In this document: one piece after another, positions 7,706-15,408 of the stretch | How positions within the stretch are numbered: position 1 is the first letter of the stretch | How the letters are laid out: the number at the start of each line of letters is the position of its first letter | Source: ZLKRG08 sp964565165 | GTDB lineage: Bacteria; Actinomycetota; Actinomycetes; Nanopelagicales; Nanopelagicaceae | Direction of reading: 5' to 3' | DNA: 45,919 nt | Assembly: GCA_964565165.1 (NCBI GenBank) | Contig: CAZMDJ010000006.1 | Span: 1 to 45,919, forward strand | Translations under genes and position numbers: made by a program | Notes under the pieces: generated by a model | Databases searched by the model: none | What the model was told of the DNA's origin: nothing | The model's input: only the letters and a program-made list of their open reading frames with translations

Positions 7706-8962
7706 ATGACCGAACTGCGCCATCGAACCGGAGATTCACTCGAACTCGAGAATCGTTTCGCCTCTCGAGCCGCGCATATGAAGCCTTCTGAAATTCGTTC
7801 GCTATTCGCTGTGGCTTCACGTCCAGATATTGTTTCGCTAGCTGGTGGTATGCCAAATCTTTCTGCGCTACCGATGGACATGATGGCTGAAGTTGTTCGC
7901 GAACTTGTAGCTAATAACGGAACAGAAGCGCTGCAGTACGGAAGCGGTCAGGGCCATCCGGCGCTTCGCGAACAGATCTGCGAAGTTATGGCGCTTGAAG
8001 GAATTCGCGCTAATCCAGATGATGTAATCGTGACAACTGGTTCACAGCAAGCTTTAGATTTAATTTCTCGTATCTTTATCGATCCAGGCGATGTGGTTTT
8101 AGTTGAAGCGCCTTCATATGTTGGTGCGCTCGGCACATTTTCACAGTATCAAGCAGCGCCAGTTCACGTTGAAACCGATAACGATGGCATGGTTCCAGCG
8201 GCGCTTGTTGAAGCGATTAAATCGGTTCGCGCAGCTGGCCGCAAAATTAAATTCTTATATTTAATCCCGAATTACCAGAATCCAACTGGCGTAATGCTCT
8301 CTGCAGATCGCCGCACTGAAATCTTGGAAATCTGTGCTCGCGAAGAGATTTTTATCGTTGAAGATAATCCATATGGCTTGCTTGGTTTTGATCGTCCATC
8401 ACCAAATGCAATGCGTTCACAGGATTCAGAGAATGTTATTTATTTAGGTTCATTCTCAAAGACCATCGCATCTGGTCTTCGTGTGGGTTGGGCGCTAGTT
8501 CCGCAATCAATTAAAGACAAGATTGTTATTGCATCAGAGTCTTCGATCTTGTGTCCATCAAATTTCACACAGTTAACTATTTCAAGTTATTTAAAAGATC
8601 AACCTTGGCGCGATCAGATCGCATCTTTCGTTGATTTATACCGCGTTCGTCGCGATGCAATGCTTGAATCTTTAGAGGCGCACTTTCCAAAGGAAGCAAC
8701 ATGGACTCGTCCTGGTGGCGGTTTCTATGTTTGGGTAACACTTCCACCTGAAATTGATACCAAAGCAATGGTTCCTAAAGCGATCGTGGCAAAGGTTGCA
8801 TATGTTCCAGGTAGCGCGTTCTACGCAGATGGATTTGGTTCGTGGCAGATGCGTCTTTCATATTGCCACCCAACACCAGAACGTATCCGTGAAGGTGTGA
8901 AGGCGTTAGGCGCAGTTGTTAAGCAGGAACTATCTGCGCGCGCTGGATATCAGCTTAATTAA
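7706..8962 (+). CDS. PLP-dependent aminotransferase, class I/II (2-aminoadipate/MocR-like group)
   Basis: A 418-residue fold-type I aminotransferase. Visible are the N-terminal SLAGGMPN, the cofactor-contacting GSQQALDLISRIF, PNYQNPTG, and the Schiff-base lysine in GSFSKTIASGLRVGW (about residue 252). The arginine near the end (MRLSYCHP) would bind the substrate carboxylate. These motifs place it with 2-aminoadipate, kynurenine or MocR-type aminotransferases. There is no GntR DNA-binding domain, so it is an enzyme and not a MocR regulator. The amino-acid substrate cannot be told. It runs convergent to parB, overlapping it by 33 bases at the 3' ends. Confidence 0.88.
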   Translation: MTELRHRTGDSLELENRFASRAAHMKPSEIRSLFAVASRPDIVSLAGGMPNLSALPMDMMAEVVRELVANNGTEALQYGSGQGHPALREQICEVMALEGIRANPDDVIVTTGSQQALDLISRIFIDPGDVVLVEAPSYVGALGTFSQYQAAPVHVETDNDGMVPAALVEAIKSVRAAGRKIKFLYLIPNYQNPTGVMLSADRRTEILEICAREEIFIVEDNPYGLLGFDRPSPNAMRSQDSENVIYLGSFSKTIASGLRVGWALVPQSIKDKIVIASESSILCPSNFTQLTISSYLKDQPWRDQIASFVDLYRVRRDAMLESLEAHFPKEATWTRPGGGFYVWVTLPPEIDTKAMVPKAIVAKVAYVPGSAFYADGFGSWQMRLSYCHPTPERIREGVKALGAVVKQELSARAGYQLN

Positions 8963-9793
8963 TCGTTGAAGATCTTCGGCGCCAGAGTATTCAACAATAA
9001 TCACGCCTTTGCCGCCGCCTGATTCAATTCGGACGCGGGTATCTAAAACATCGCCTAAGTTTTCGGCAAGCTCTTTTAGCTCTGGGCTCTGCTTCTTTGG
9101 TGAACCACTCTTCTTAGATTTAGAAGCTGGTTTTGAAATCGCAATAATCTCTTCAACAGTACGAACAGATAAACCTTCCGCAACAATTCGGTTAGCTAAC
9201 TTTTCAATCGCAGCGTTATCGGTAAGTCCAAGTAGTGCACGTGCATGTCCTGCGCTAATGGTTCCCGCGGCAACTTTTTGTTGAACCGAAGTTGGCAGAT
9301 TAAGTAAGCGCATCATGTTGGTGATTACTGTGCGTGAACGACCAAGTTTTAGAGCAAGTTCTTCTTGGGTGCAGTTAAAGTCATTTAATAACTGCGAATA
9401 TGCCGCGCCTTCTTCTAGTGCATTCAGCTGCGAACGGTGAATGTTTTCAATTAAAGCTTCACGTAATAATTCGTTATTTGGTGTCTGGCGAATAATTACA
9501 GGAATTGTTTTTAATCCAGCTAACTTTGAGGCGCGATAACGGCGCTCTCCCATAATTAATTCATATCTAGAACCATTACGGCGCACTACTGGTGGCTGCA
9601 AAATTCCGATCTCTTTGATTGATGCAACTAATTCTTGTAACGCTTCTGGATCAAAAACAGTTCGAGGTTGACGCGGGTTTGGATCAATTAAATCAATATC
9701 GATTTCATCTTGGGCACCAACAACTTCGTTTGTATTTGTTGTTAATGGAATCAACGCATCTAAGTTTGTTCCGAGTCCGCCACGTTTTGCCAT
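8930..9793 (-). CDS. parB: Chromosome-partitioning protein ParB
   Basis: A 287-residue ParB/Spo0J protein: the CTPase clamp that loads at parS and spreads along DNA to drive origin segregation with ParA. The N-terminus MAKRGGLGTNLDALIP is a ParA-interacting motif. The CTP-binding box GERRYRASKLAG is intact. The helix-turn-helix that reads parS (EELALKLGRSRTVITNMMRLL) follows, then a C-terminal dimerisation domain. Its ATG shares one base with the parA stop (TAATG), giving tight coupling. Two parS-like sites lie within 1.5 kb, at 10663 and 11238. Confidence 0.96.
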   Translation of the reverse strand: MAKRGGLGTNLDALIPLTTNTNEVVGAQDEIDIDLIDPNPRQPRTVFDPEALQELVASIKEIGILQPPVVRRNGSRYELIMGERRYRASKLAGLKTIPVIIRQTPNNELLREALIENIHRSQLNALEEGAAYSQLLNDFNCTQEELALKLGRSRTVITNMMRLLNLPTSVQQKVAAGTISAGHARALLGLTDNAAIEKLANRIVAEGLSVRTVEEIIAISKPASKSKKSGSPKKQSPELKELAENLGDVLDTRVRIESGGGKGVIIVEYSGAEDLQRLIKLISSARR

Positions 9794-10686
9794 TACGCAA
9801 TATCTCCAGATTTGTAATTGATTGAAACTACATTGCTATCAAATGCTTTTCCACGTTCGGCAATTTCGCGTGCAACTTGCATGTATGCAACTGCGCCGGT
9901 TGATGAAGGATCGTAAGTCATAACTGTCTGTGAATACGATGGCGCTTCAGATAAACGCACAGCACGTGGAATTGGAATATCAATTAATTCGCGTGGGAAA
10001 TGTGAACGAACATTTGCAACAACATCATTTGCCAATCGTGTTCTTGAATCAAACATTGTTAAAACAATTGTTGAAAGTGTTAGTTCTGGATTAAGTCGTT
10101 GCTTAACAATTTTGTAAGTTTCTAAAAGTTGTGACAATCCTTCAAGTGCGTAATATTCACATTGAATTGGAATCAAAACTTCGGTTGCTGCGCTAAATGC
10201 ATTAACAGTTAATAAACCTAAACTTGGTGGACAATCAATAAAGATGTAGTCGTAATTTTCTGCAATTTCATTTAGCGAATCTTTTAATCGTGATTCGCGT
10301 GCCACCATCGAAACTAAATTGATCTCTGCTTGTGCAAGAGAGGTATTTGATGGAGCGCAATCTAAAACTGGAAAACCGGCAGCTTTTTGAATTACATCTT
10401 TAATAGGCGCAGTGCCCATCAAAACTTCATAGACTCCCATAGATACGCGATGCTCTACCCCGAGGGCTGTGGATGCATTTCCTTGTGGATCTAGGTCGAC
10501 AACAAGGACCTTGAGGCCGCCCATAGAGAGGGCTGCGGCGATATTTACCGCTGTGGTGGTCTTGCCGACCCCGCCTTTTTGGTTTGCGACCACGAAGATG
10601 CGCCCTTTTGCAGGCTTTGGCATTGGTTCTTTTAAGCGGCGAACACCCACAACCTTCTGGATTGTTTCACGTGGAACATCGCTCAT
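9793..10686 (-). CDS. parA: Chromosome-partitioning ATPase ParA
   Basis: A 297-residue deviant Walker ATPase (ParA/Soj) that pulls ParB-bound origins apart on the nucleoid. The deviant P-loop KGGVGKTT sits near residue 40, the switch I region DLDPQGNAS follows, and FIDCPPSLG is the Walker B region. An N-terminal extension of about 30 residues precedes the P-loop. A parS-like site is embedded in codons 3-8. The start at 10686 lies 7 bases behind TAGAGT, whose TAG is also the stop codon of rsmG, so parA may have its own leaderless promoter. Confidence 0.96.
   Translation of the reverse strand: MSDVPRETIQKVVGVRRLKEPMPKPAKGRIFVVANQKGGVGKTTTAVNIAAALSMGGLKVLVVDLDPQGNASTALGVEHRVSMGVYEVLMGTAPIKDVIQKAAGFPVLDCAPSNTSLAQAEINLVSMVARESRLKDSLNEIAENYDYIFIDCPPSLGLLTVNAFSAATEVLIPIQCEYYALEGLSQLLETYKIVKQRLNPELTLSTIVLTMFDSRTRLANDVVANVRSHFPRELIDIPIPRAVRLSEAPSYSQTVMTYDPSSTGAVAYMQVAREIAERGKAFDSNVVSINYKSGDIA
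10663..10678. promoter_or_regulatory. parS centromere site inside the 5' end of parA
   Basis: TGTTTCACGTGGAACA matches the bacterial parS consensus TGTTTCACGTGAAACA with one change, and the complement TGTTCCACGTGAAACA is a common natural variant. It lies in parA codons 3-8, so the protein sequence SDVPRET is partly dictated by the site. ParB is expected to bind here. Confidence 0.88.
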
Positions 10687-10693
10687 GCGGCGA

Positions 10694-10699
10694 ACTCTA
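10694..10699 (-). promoter_or_regulatory. Candidate leaderless -10 element of parA
   Basis: On the minus strand TAGAGT is followed by 7 bases and the parA ATG. The TAG (10697-10699) is the rsmG stop codon. No Shine-Dalgarno sequence is seen before parA, which supports a leaderless transcript. No clear -35. Confidence 0.45.
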
Positions 10700-11245
10700 G
10701 CGCTTTACCTCGACAACTCTAGCCAGAGGGATTCCTTCAAGCTCAATTTCATGAACAATCGCGCCTGGAATCTCCGCCGCCTCCGCTGCAGCCGCCTCAC
10801 CTTTCATCGCTAAAAGCGATCCGCCAGGCTTAATTAGGTGCTTTGAGATAGCCCAGAGCTTTGAAAGTGGAGCGACTGCGCGGGCAGTTACATAGTCGTA
10901 CTGCCCCTTTTCAAGCTCAGCTTTGCCGCGTTTTACCGTAATTCCAAGGCTAGCGACCGCTTCCTCAAGGAAGGTTACGCGTCGTTGAAGTGGTTCAAGC
11001 AGGGTTACTTTTAAATCTGGGCGTGCCAGCGCGATAACTACCCCTGGTAGACCTGCGCCAGAGCCGATATCAATAACCGATGCCCCCTCTTTCATTAGGG
11101 TGGAGACTGGGATGCAGTTAAGGATATGGCGCTCCCAGATACGCTCCGCCTCGCGTGGGCCGATCAATCCACGCTCAATTCCAGGGCCTTTTAAGAACTC
11201 CGCGTAGGCCAAAGCCTCTGCTTCGCGCTCTGGAAAATGTTTCAC
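10697..11245 (-). CDS. rsmG: 16S rRNA (guanine527-N7)-methyltransferase RsmG
   Basis: A 182-residue SAM-dependent methyltransferase acting on G527 of 16S rRNA (GidB). The SAM-binding motif I VIDIGSGAGLPGVVIAL and the downstream TARAVAPL are characteristic. WERHILNCIPV in the N-terminal part is also typical. The start is the GTG at 11245, with AAAAGG about 6 bases upstream. The start codon lies inside a palindromic parS site, so ParB binding could affect initiation here. The gene lies between khpB and parA, its usual place in actinobacteria. Slightly short compared with the usual 200-240 residues. Confidence 0.95.
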   Translation of the reverse strand: MKHFPEREAEALAYAEFLKGPGIERGLIGPREAERIWERHILNCIPVSTLMKEGASVIDIGSGAGLPGVVIALARPDLKVTLLEPLQRRVTFLEEAVASLGITVKRGKAELEKGQYDYVTARAVAPLSKLWAISKHLIKPGGSLLAMKGEAAAAEAAEIPGAIVHEIELEGIPLARVVEVKR

Positions 11246-11253
11246 GTGAAACC
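11238..11253. promoter_or_regulatory. parS centromere site over the rsmG start codon
   Basis: TGTTTCACGTGAAACC contains the perfect 14-base palindrome GTTTCACGTGAAAC and differs from the parS consensus only in its last base. On the minus strand its central GTG is the rsmG start codon (11243-11245). Confidence 0.92.
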
Positions 11254-11264
11254 TTTTGGATTAC

Positions 11265-11759
11265 TTAGTTTGGGAAGATAACGACGAAGCGGTTTGGATC
11301 TTCGCCCTCAGATTCTGATGAGAGGCCAAGGTCCTGGATACGATCGTGGACGATTTTGCGCTCAAAAGCGTTCATTGGAGCAAGCTTTACAGGTGCGCCA
11401 GATGATTTCGCCTCTGCCGCCTTCTCTTCTGCCAGCGCCTTTAGGTCGGTGCGGCGGTTCTCACGGTAGCCACTAATATCTAACATCAGGCGGCTACGGT
11501 CGCCAGTTGAGCTCTGAACCGCAAGGCGGGTCAGCTCTTGAAGGGCATCTAGAACTTCACCATCGCGGCCAACTAGGTTATCTAGCTTTGCGCCGACGAT
11601 CGCTACCGATGCGCGGTTATTCTCAACATCGATATCGATATCGCCATCTAGATCTGCGATATCAAGTAGCGCCTCTAGGTAATCCGCGGCGATATCGCCC
11701 TCTTCTTCGAGCTTCGCTACTGGTTTTACTTCTACTTCTTTAACGGTTTTCTCTGTCAT
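11265..11759 (-). CDS. khpB: KhpB/Jag RNA-binding protein (KH-II plus R3H)
   Basis: A 164-residue RNA-binding protein of the Jag/SpoIIIJ-associated family, now called KhpB or EloR in some firmicutes. A short acidic N-terminus precedes a KH-like domain (about 25-95, with LVGRDGEVLDALQELTRLAV). An R3H domain closes the protein: the Arg-x3-His signature lies in FERKIVHDRIQDL. The N-terminal Jag domain of firmicutes is missing, as in other actinobacteria. It sits directly downstream of yidC, and the group probably forms one transcript. The start at 11759 has AAAGG about 8 bases upstream. Confidence 0.92.
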   Translation of the reverse strand: MTEKTVKEVEVKPVAKLEEEGDIAADYLEALLDIADLDGDIDIDVENNRASVAIVGAKLDNLVGRDGEVLDALQELTRLAVQSSTGDRSRLMLDISGYRENRRTDLKALAEEKAAEAKSSGAPVKLAPMNAFERKIVHDRIQDLGLSSESEGEDPNRFVVIFPN

Positions 11760-11800
11760 ATTTGTACCTTTTGTATGGGTTTGAAAGTTTTCGTACCTTT

Positions 11801-12688
11801 TTATCGGCGCTTCTTATTCTTCTTCGGTTGTTGGCGTTGGCCAGTTGGCGCATCAGGAGCTTTTTCTTCCACAGGAAGCTCAATTAGACCCTTTGCTGCC
11901 TTCTTCTTCTGTAGCTCTTCATAAGCAGGAGATCCTGGGGTTGGGTTTCGCTTGATCACATAGAACTGCTGGCCCCATGTCCAGAAGTTTGTAGTCGACC
12001 AGTAAATCAAAACACCGATTGGGAAGTTAACACCAGAGATCGCAAAAATTACTGGGAATAAATACAACATGATTTTCTGCTGTTGCAACATCATGTTATT
12101 TGGATCGTCATTCTTTGGCATTCCCTTAACCATTAACTGACGTTGTGTTGTAAATGTTGATGCAGACATCAAAATAATTAATAGAACAGTTACAAGTTTT
12201 ACAGAACTACTTGTTGTTCCTAAAAATGTTTCAGAGATTGGTGCACCAAGGAATTTTGCATTCGCTGCAGAAATTACATCTTCCATTGTTAGAACGCCGC
12301 GTGGTTTTTCTTGACCAATTCCATTTAGCACTGTGAAGAGTGCAAACATGATTGGAGCTTGCGCAAGAATTGGGAAACATGAAGCAAGTGGATTTGTTTT
12401 ATGTTCCTTGTAGAGCTTCATCATCTCTTCTGATTGCTTTTGGCGATCATCTTTGTAACGAGTTTGAATCTCTTTCATCTTTGGTGCAAGCGCTGTCATT
12501 GCACGCTGACTTTTGATCTGTTTTACGAAAAGTGGAATTAAAATAATACGAATTAAAAGCACAAGGCCAACAATTGAAAGTGTCCAAGTAACACCACTGC
12601 CCGCACCGAAGACCGGCGTTAGCGCATCATGGATCAACATGATGACCCAAGAAACAGCGGTATATAACGCGTTCATTATGCTGCTCAT
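11801..12688 (-). CDS. yidC: Membrane protein insertase YidC
   Basis: A 295-residue YidC/Oxa1/Alb3 insertase that helps membrane proteins into the lipid bilayer with or without SecYEG. The sequence shows the five-helix core: an N-terminal helix, then LLIRIILIPLFVKQIKSQRAM with the conserved arginine in the hydrophilic groove, the cytoplasmic coiled hairpin (KMKEIQTRYKDDRQKQSEEMM), and the later helices. A basic tail (QRQQPKKNKKRR) can contact the ribosome. The start has a good ribosome-binding site (GGAG) and overlaps the yidD stop by 4 bases (ATGA). Confidence 0.96.
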   Translation of the reverse strand: MSSIMNALYTAVSWVIMLIHDALTPVFGAGSGVTWTLSIVGLVLLIRIILIPLFVKQIKSQRAMTALAPKMKEIQTRYKDDRQKQSEEMMKLYKEHKTNPLASCFPILAQAPIMFALFTVLNGIGQEKPRGVLTMEDVISAANAKFLGAPISETFLGTTSSSVKLVTVLLIILMSASTFTTQRQLMVKGMPKNDDPNNMMLQQQKIMLYLFPVIFAISGVNFPIGVLIYWSTTNFWTWGQQFYVIKRNPTPGSPAYEELQKKKAAKGLIELPVEEKAPDAPTGQRQQPKKNKKRR

Positions 12689-12963
12689 TTATTAACTCCG
12701 ATTTCAGCCTTTATTTGTGGGTTTTTTAAGTAATTTTCAAAGTAGTTCTTGGTTACGTAATCGACGCCGCCATGTGAAAATGGATTGCATCGAATTAAAC
12801 GCCATGCGATTAACGGAAGTCCCGCTAAGTTATGAATCTCAAGTGCATCAACTGCGTAATGAGAACATGATGGGTAGTACTTGCACTTTGGTCCAAGCCA
12901 TACCGATAAAGTTTTTTGGTACAACTTAATTAATAGGATGAAAGAAAGTACCAGCAGTCTCAT
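12685..12963 (-). CDS. yidD: Membrane protein insertion efficiency factor YidD
   Basis: A 92-residue YidD protein, a small amphipathic membrane-surface protein that assists insertion. The cysteine-containing motif CKYYPSCSHYAVDAL and the later RCNPFSHGGVD are diagnostic. It lies between rnpA and yidC with ATGA overlaps on both sides, so the three genes are translationally coupled. Confidence 0.96.
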   Translation of the reverse strand: MRLLVLSFILLIKLYQKTLSVWLGPKCKYYPSCSHYAVDALEIHNLAGLPLIAWRLIRCNPFSHGGVDYVTKNYFENYLKNPQIKAEIGVNK

Positions 12964-13280
12964 GCGGTTACCTTCTCCATTAAATTTTCAGTTTCGTGAA
13001 AAGCGTTCTCTGGCTGCTTCATAGCTCGCACGACAAATAATGTTCCGTTTGGAAGTGAATTTAATTTTTCGCGAACAGCGTGGCGAATCTGGCGAGCAAT
13101 TCGGTGGCGGACCACTGAGTTTCCGACTGACTTACCAACAATCAGACCAAGCTTGGCTGGTTGATCACTGTTAGATGAATATAGGTAGCCGATTAAAGAG
13201 TTGCCTGTAAACCTACGACCTAATTTGGTCGCGGTTTGGAAATCGGAACTACTTTTTATTCTTGCGCTATTAGGTAGCAC
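12960..13280 (-). CDS. rnpA: Ribonuclease P protein component
   Basis: A 106-residue basic protein subunit of RNase P, which trims tRNA 5' leaders together with the RNase P RNA (not in this window). The central motif VGKSVGNSVVRHRIARQIRHAVRE is the RNR family signature; the first part, GLIVGKSVG, is also typical. It starts with GTG at 13280, only 12 bases after the rpmH stop, and its stop overlaps yidD. Confidence 0.96.
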   Translation of the reverse strand: MLPNSARIKSSSDFQTATKLGRRFTGNSLIGYLYSSNSDQPAKLGLIVGKSVGNSVVRHRIARQIRHAVREKLNSLPNGTLFVVRAMKQPENAFHETENLMEKVTA

Positions 13281-13292
13281 GCGAAGATCAGC

Positions 13293-13427
13293 TTACGCAG
13301 ATAGCTTTGCGCGGCCCTTTGAGCGGCGTGCGTTAAGAATTGCGCGCCCTGCGCGGGTTGCCATACGTGCACGGAAGCCATGCTTCTTTGCGCGGCGGCG
13401 GTTATTAGGCTGGAAAGTGCGCTTCAT
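13293..13427 (-). CDS. rpmH: 50S ribosomal protein L34
   Basis: A 44-residue, strongly basic L34 protein of the large ribosomal subunit. It begins MKRTFQPNNRRRAKKHGF and continues with RMATRAGRAIL and NARRSKGR, the full family pattern. The start at 13427 has a strong ribosome-binding site (TAGGAG) 6 bases upstream. It is first in the rpmH-rnpA-yidD-yidC-khpB-rsmG run leaving the origin. Confidence 0.98.
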   Translation of the reverse strand: MKRTFQPNNRRRAKKHGFRARMATRAGRAILNARRSKGRAKLSA

Positions 13428-13696
13428 TTAAAACTCCTACAAATCACAATAAATACGGGGGAAGCCGATAAGGGGCTGATTTTAAGCGCTTGGGGATAAG
13501 TGGGGCAAACTGAGGTTTTTGACCATTCGGGGGTATCCAGACTGTGGATAACGGCTTGCTTTTCTGGAATTAACGCTCTAAATTCCGCCTATCCACAGGT
13601 CCAGAAGGTTCAACCACTGGTTTAGACCACAGGCTGTGGATATCCCTGTGGATAACTGTGGATATAGATTTTTAAGGTTTTAGGAAACGAGGCTCA
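13428..13696. other. oriC: Origin of replication, rpmH-dnaA part, with DnaA boxes
   Basis: This 269-base spacer carries several DnaA boxes. Perfect TGTGGATAA copies (complement of TTATCCACA) are at 13543-13551 and 13647-13655. One-mismatch boxes are at 13589-13597 (CTATCCACA), 13635-13643 and 13657-13665 (both TGTGGATAT). The last three are spaced every 10-12 bases just before dnaA, so they probably also autoregulate it. The dnaA ribosome-binding region (GAGG) and the rpmH leader are also here. Confidence 0.9.
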
Positions 13697-15097
13697 ATGT
13701 CAGAGGCACAGGTCCAGGAGGATCTAACCGCACTTTGGGGCCAAGTTATCAGCCAGGTCGCCGGCGATGGCCCAAATAAAGCGGTCCTCGAATTAGCTCG
13801 TCCGATCGGATTGTTAAAAACCACAGGCGCGCCAAATTTAATTATCGCCACCCCTAACGCATTTGTTAAAGACATCATTGATGTTCGTCTTCGCAATGCA
13901 ATTACTGAAAGTTTGGCAACCGCGTTAAACGAGAAAGTTAATTTCGCGGTTACTGTCGATGAAAGTTTGGAACTGCCAGAAGCTCCTGAACCACATATCG
14001 AGGTAGAAAGAAATAAAGAAGACGAAGTTGTAATCCGTCGCGAGGAAGTTCAGAAGCCTGCTGGCTCTGATGCGCTAAATCCTCGCTACATCTTCGAAAC
14101 TTTTGTTATTGGTGCATCGAACCGTTTTGCGCACGCGGCGGCACTGGCAGTTTCAGAAGCTCCTGCAAAGGCCTACAACCCGTTATTTATTTACGGTGAA
14201 TCAGGTCTTGGTAAAACTCACTTGCTACATGCGATTGGTGCATATGCAAAAGAGTTGTATCCGAATGTTCGCGTTCGTTATGTATCTTCTGAAGAATTTA
14301 CTAACGATTTTATTAATTCGATTCGTGACGATAAATCAAATAGTTTCCAGAAGCGTTACCGTGATCTAGATATTTTGTTGGTTGACGATATTCAGTTCTT
14401 AGAAAATAAAGAGCGAACACAGGAAGAGTTCTTCCATACATTTAATACTTTGTACAACGCAAACAAGCAGATTGTTATCTCAAGCGACCGCCCACCAAAA
14501 CAGTTAACAACTTTGGAAGATCGTTTACGTTCTCGTTTCGAGTGGGGTTTGATTACAGATATTCAACCACCGGAACTTGAAACACGTATTGCAATTTTGC
14601 GTAAGAAGGCTGCGCAGGAAAGATTGAATGCGCCGGATGATGTTCTTGAATATATTGCTTCAAAGATTTTCACAAACATCCGCGAACTCGAAGGTGCGTT
14701 AATTCGCGTTACTGCTTTCGCATCATTAAATCGTCAGCCGGTTGATATGGCGCTTGCTGAAATTGTTTTGAAAGATTTGATTCCAAACGATGCTTCGCCA
14801 TCAATTAACGCTGCAACCATCATGGCTCAAACTGCAGCTTATTTCTCATTAACAGTTGATGATTTATGCGGAACTTCTCGTTCACGTGTACTTGTAAATG
14901 CTCGTCAGATTGCGATGTATTTATGCCGCGAACTAACTGAGCTTTCATTACCGAAGATCGGCCAAACATTTGGCGGACGCGATCACACAACAGTTATGCA
15001 TGCCGATCGAAAGATTCGCGAACTTATGGCAGAGCGTCGTTCTATTTATAACCAGGTAAATGAGCTAACTAGCCGCATCAAACAGCAGGGTAAGTAG
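13697..15097 (+). CDS. dnaA: Chromosomal replication initiator DnaA
   Basis: A 466-residue initiator ATPase that binds DnaA boxes and opens the origin. Domain I (1-85) and a short acidic linker (about 90-120) precede the AAA+ domain. Walker A GESGLGKT is at 167-174, with Walker B LLVDDIQFL near 230. Domain IV carries the DNA-binding signature GGRDHTTVMHADRKI near residue 436. The linker is short compared with the long domain II of Streptomyces, consistent with a compact genome. A GAGG ribosome-binding site lies before the ATG. DnaA boxes flank the gene on both sides. Confidence 0.98.
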   Translation: MSEAQVQEDLTALWGQVISQVAGDGPNKAVLELARPIGLLKTTGAPNLIIATPNAFVKDIIDVRLRNAITESLATALNEKVNFAVTVDESLELPEAPEPHIEVERNKEDEVVIRREEVQKPAGSDALNPRYIFETFVIGASNRFAHAAALAVSEAPAKAYNPLFIYGESGLGKTHLLHAIGAYAKELYPNVRVRYVSSEEFTNDFINSIRDDKSNSFQKRYRDLDILLVDDIQFLENKERTQEEFFHTFNTLYNANKQIVISSDRPPKQLTTLEDRLRSRFEWGLITDIQPPELETRIAILRKKAAQERLNAPDDVLEYIASKIFTNIRELEGALIRVTAFASLNRQPVDMALAEIVLKDLIPNDASPSINAATIMAQTAAYFSLTVDDLCGTSRSRVLVNARQIAMYLCRELTELSLPKIGQTFGGRDHTTVMHADRKIRELMAERRSIYNQVNELTSRIKQQGK

Positions 15098-15408
15098 CCT
15101 GTGGACGGTGTGTGGATAACTGTGGAAAACAAGCGTGTTTTTGGGGATATCGAGTTGGGGATATCTCAAGCGGTGGTGAAGGGTTTTGAAGTTAGCGGAA
15201 CTTTCCCACACCTTTCTCCACAGCTGTTTAAAGTTGAGCAGAGGAAGAAAAGCGCGTTGGTCTGGGAAGTAATTTGTAATTACAAAAAGGTAACTTTACT
15301 TACCCACTTATTAACAGCGGTTATTACTACTAACTTTAAATATAAAACTTTTTCATGGAGAGTACGTCCTGCACAATTAGCAGGAATTTAAGCACGGGGA
15401 GCAGAGAT
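15098..15408. other. oriC: Origin of replication, dnaA-dnaN part: DnaA boxes and AT-rich region
   Basis: This 311-base spacer has no credible gene. It holds a perfect DnaA box at 15111-15119 (TGTGGATAA) and one-mismatch boxes at 15121-15129 (TGTGGAAAA) and 15214-15222 (TTCTCCACA). A weaker match is at 15100-15108. The part from about 15300 to 15356 is very AT-rich and is the likely unwinding region. A perfect 6-base inverted repeat (15367-15372 with 15380-15385, 7-base loop) lies in the dnaN leader. Confidence 0.85.

Noticed and set aside
14880..14895. Further parS-like CACGTG sites (also near 9240, 23230, 28090, 36050 and 40940)
   Set aside because: They contain the CACGTG core only; the flanks lack the GTTT/AAAC arms needed for parS.
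15101..15391. Open frame of 96 codons between dnaA and dnaN
   Set aside because: It runs through DnaA boxes and the AT-rich unwinding region, has no ribosome-binding site and no recognisable protein features.
15355..15408. Longer start for dnaN
   Set aside because: The extension crosses the leader hairpin and ribosome-binding site; clamp proteins begin at the MKFTIEQ sequence.
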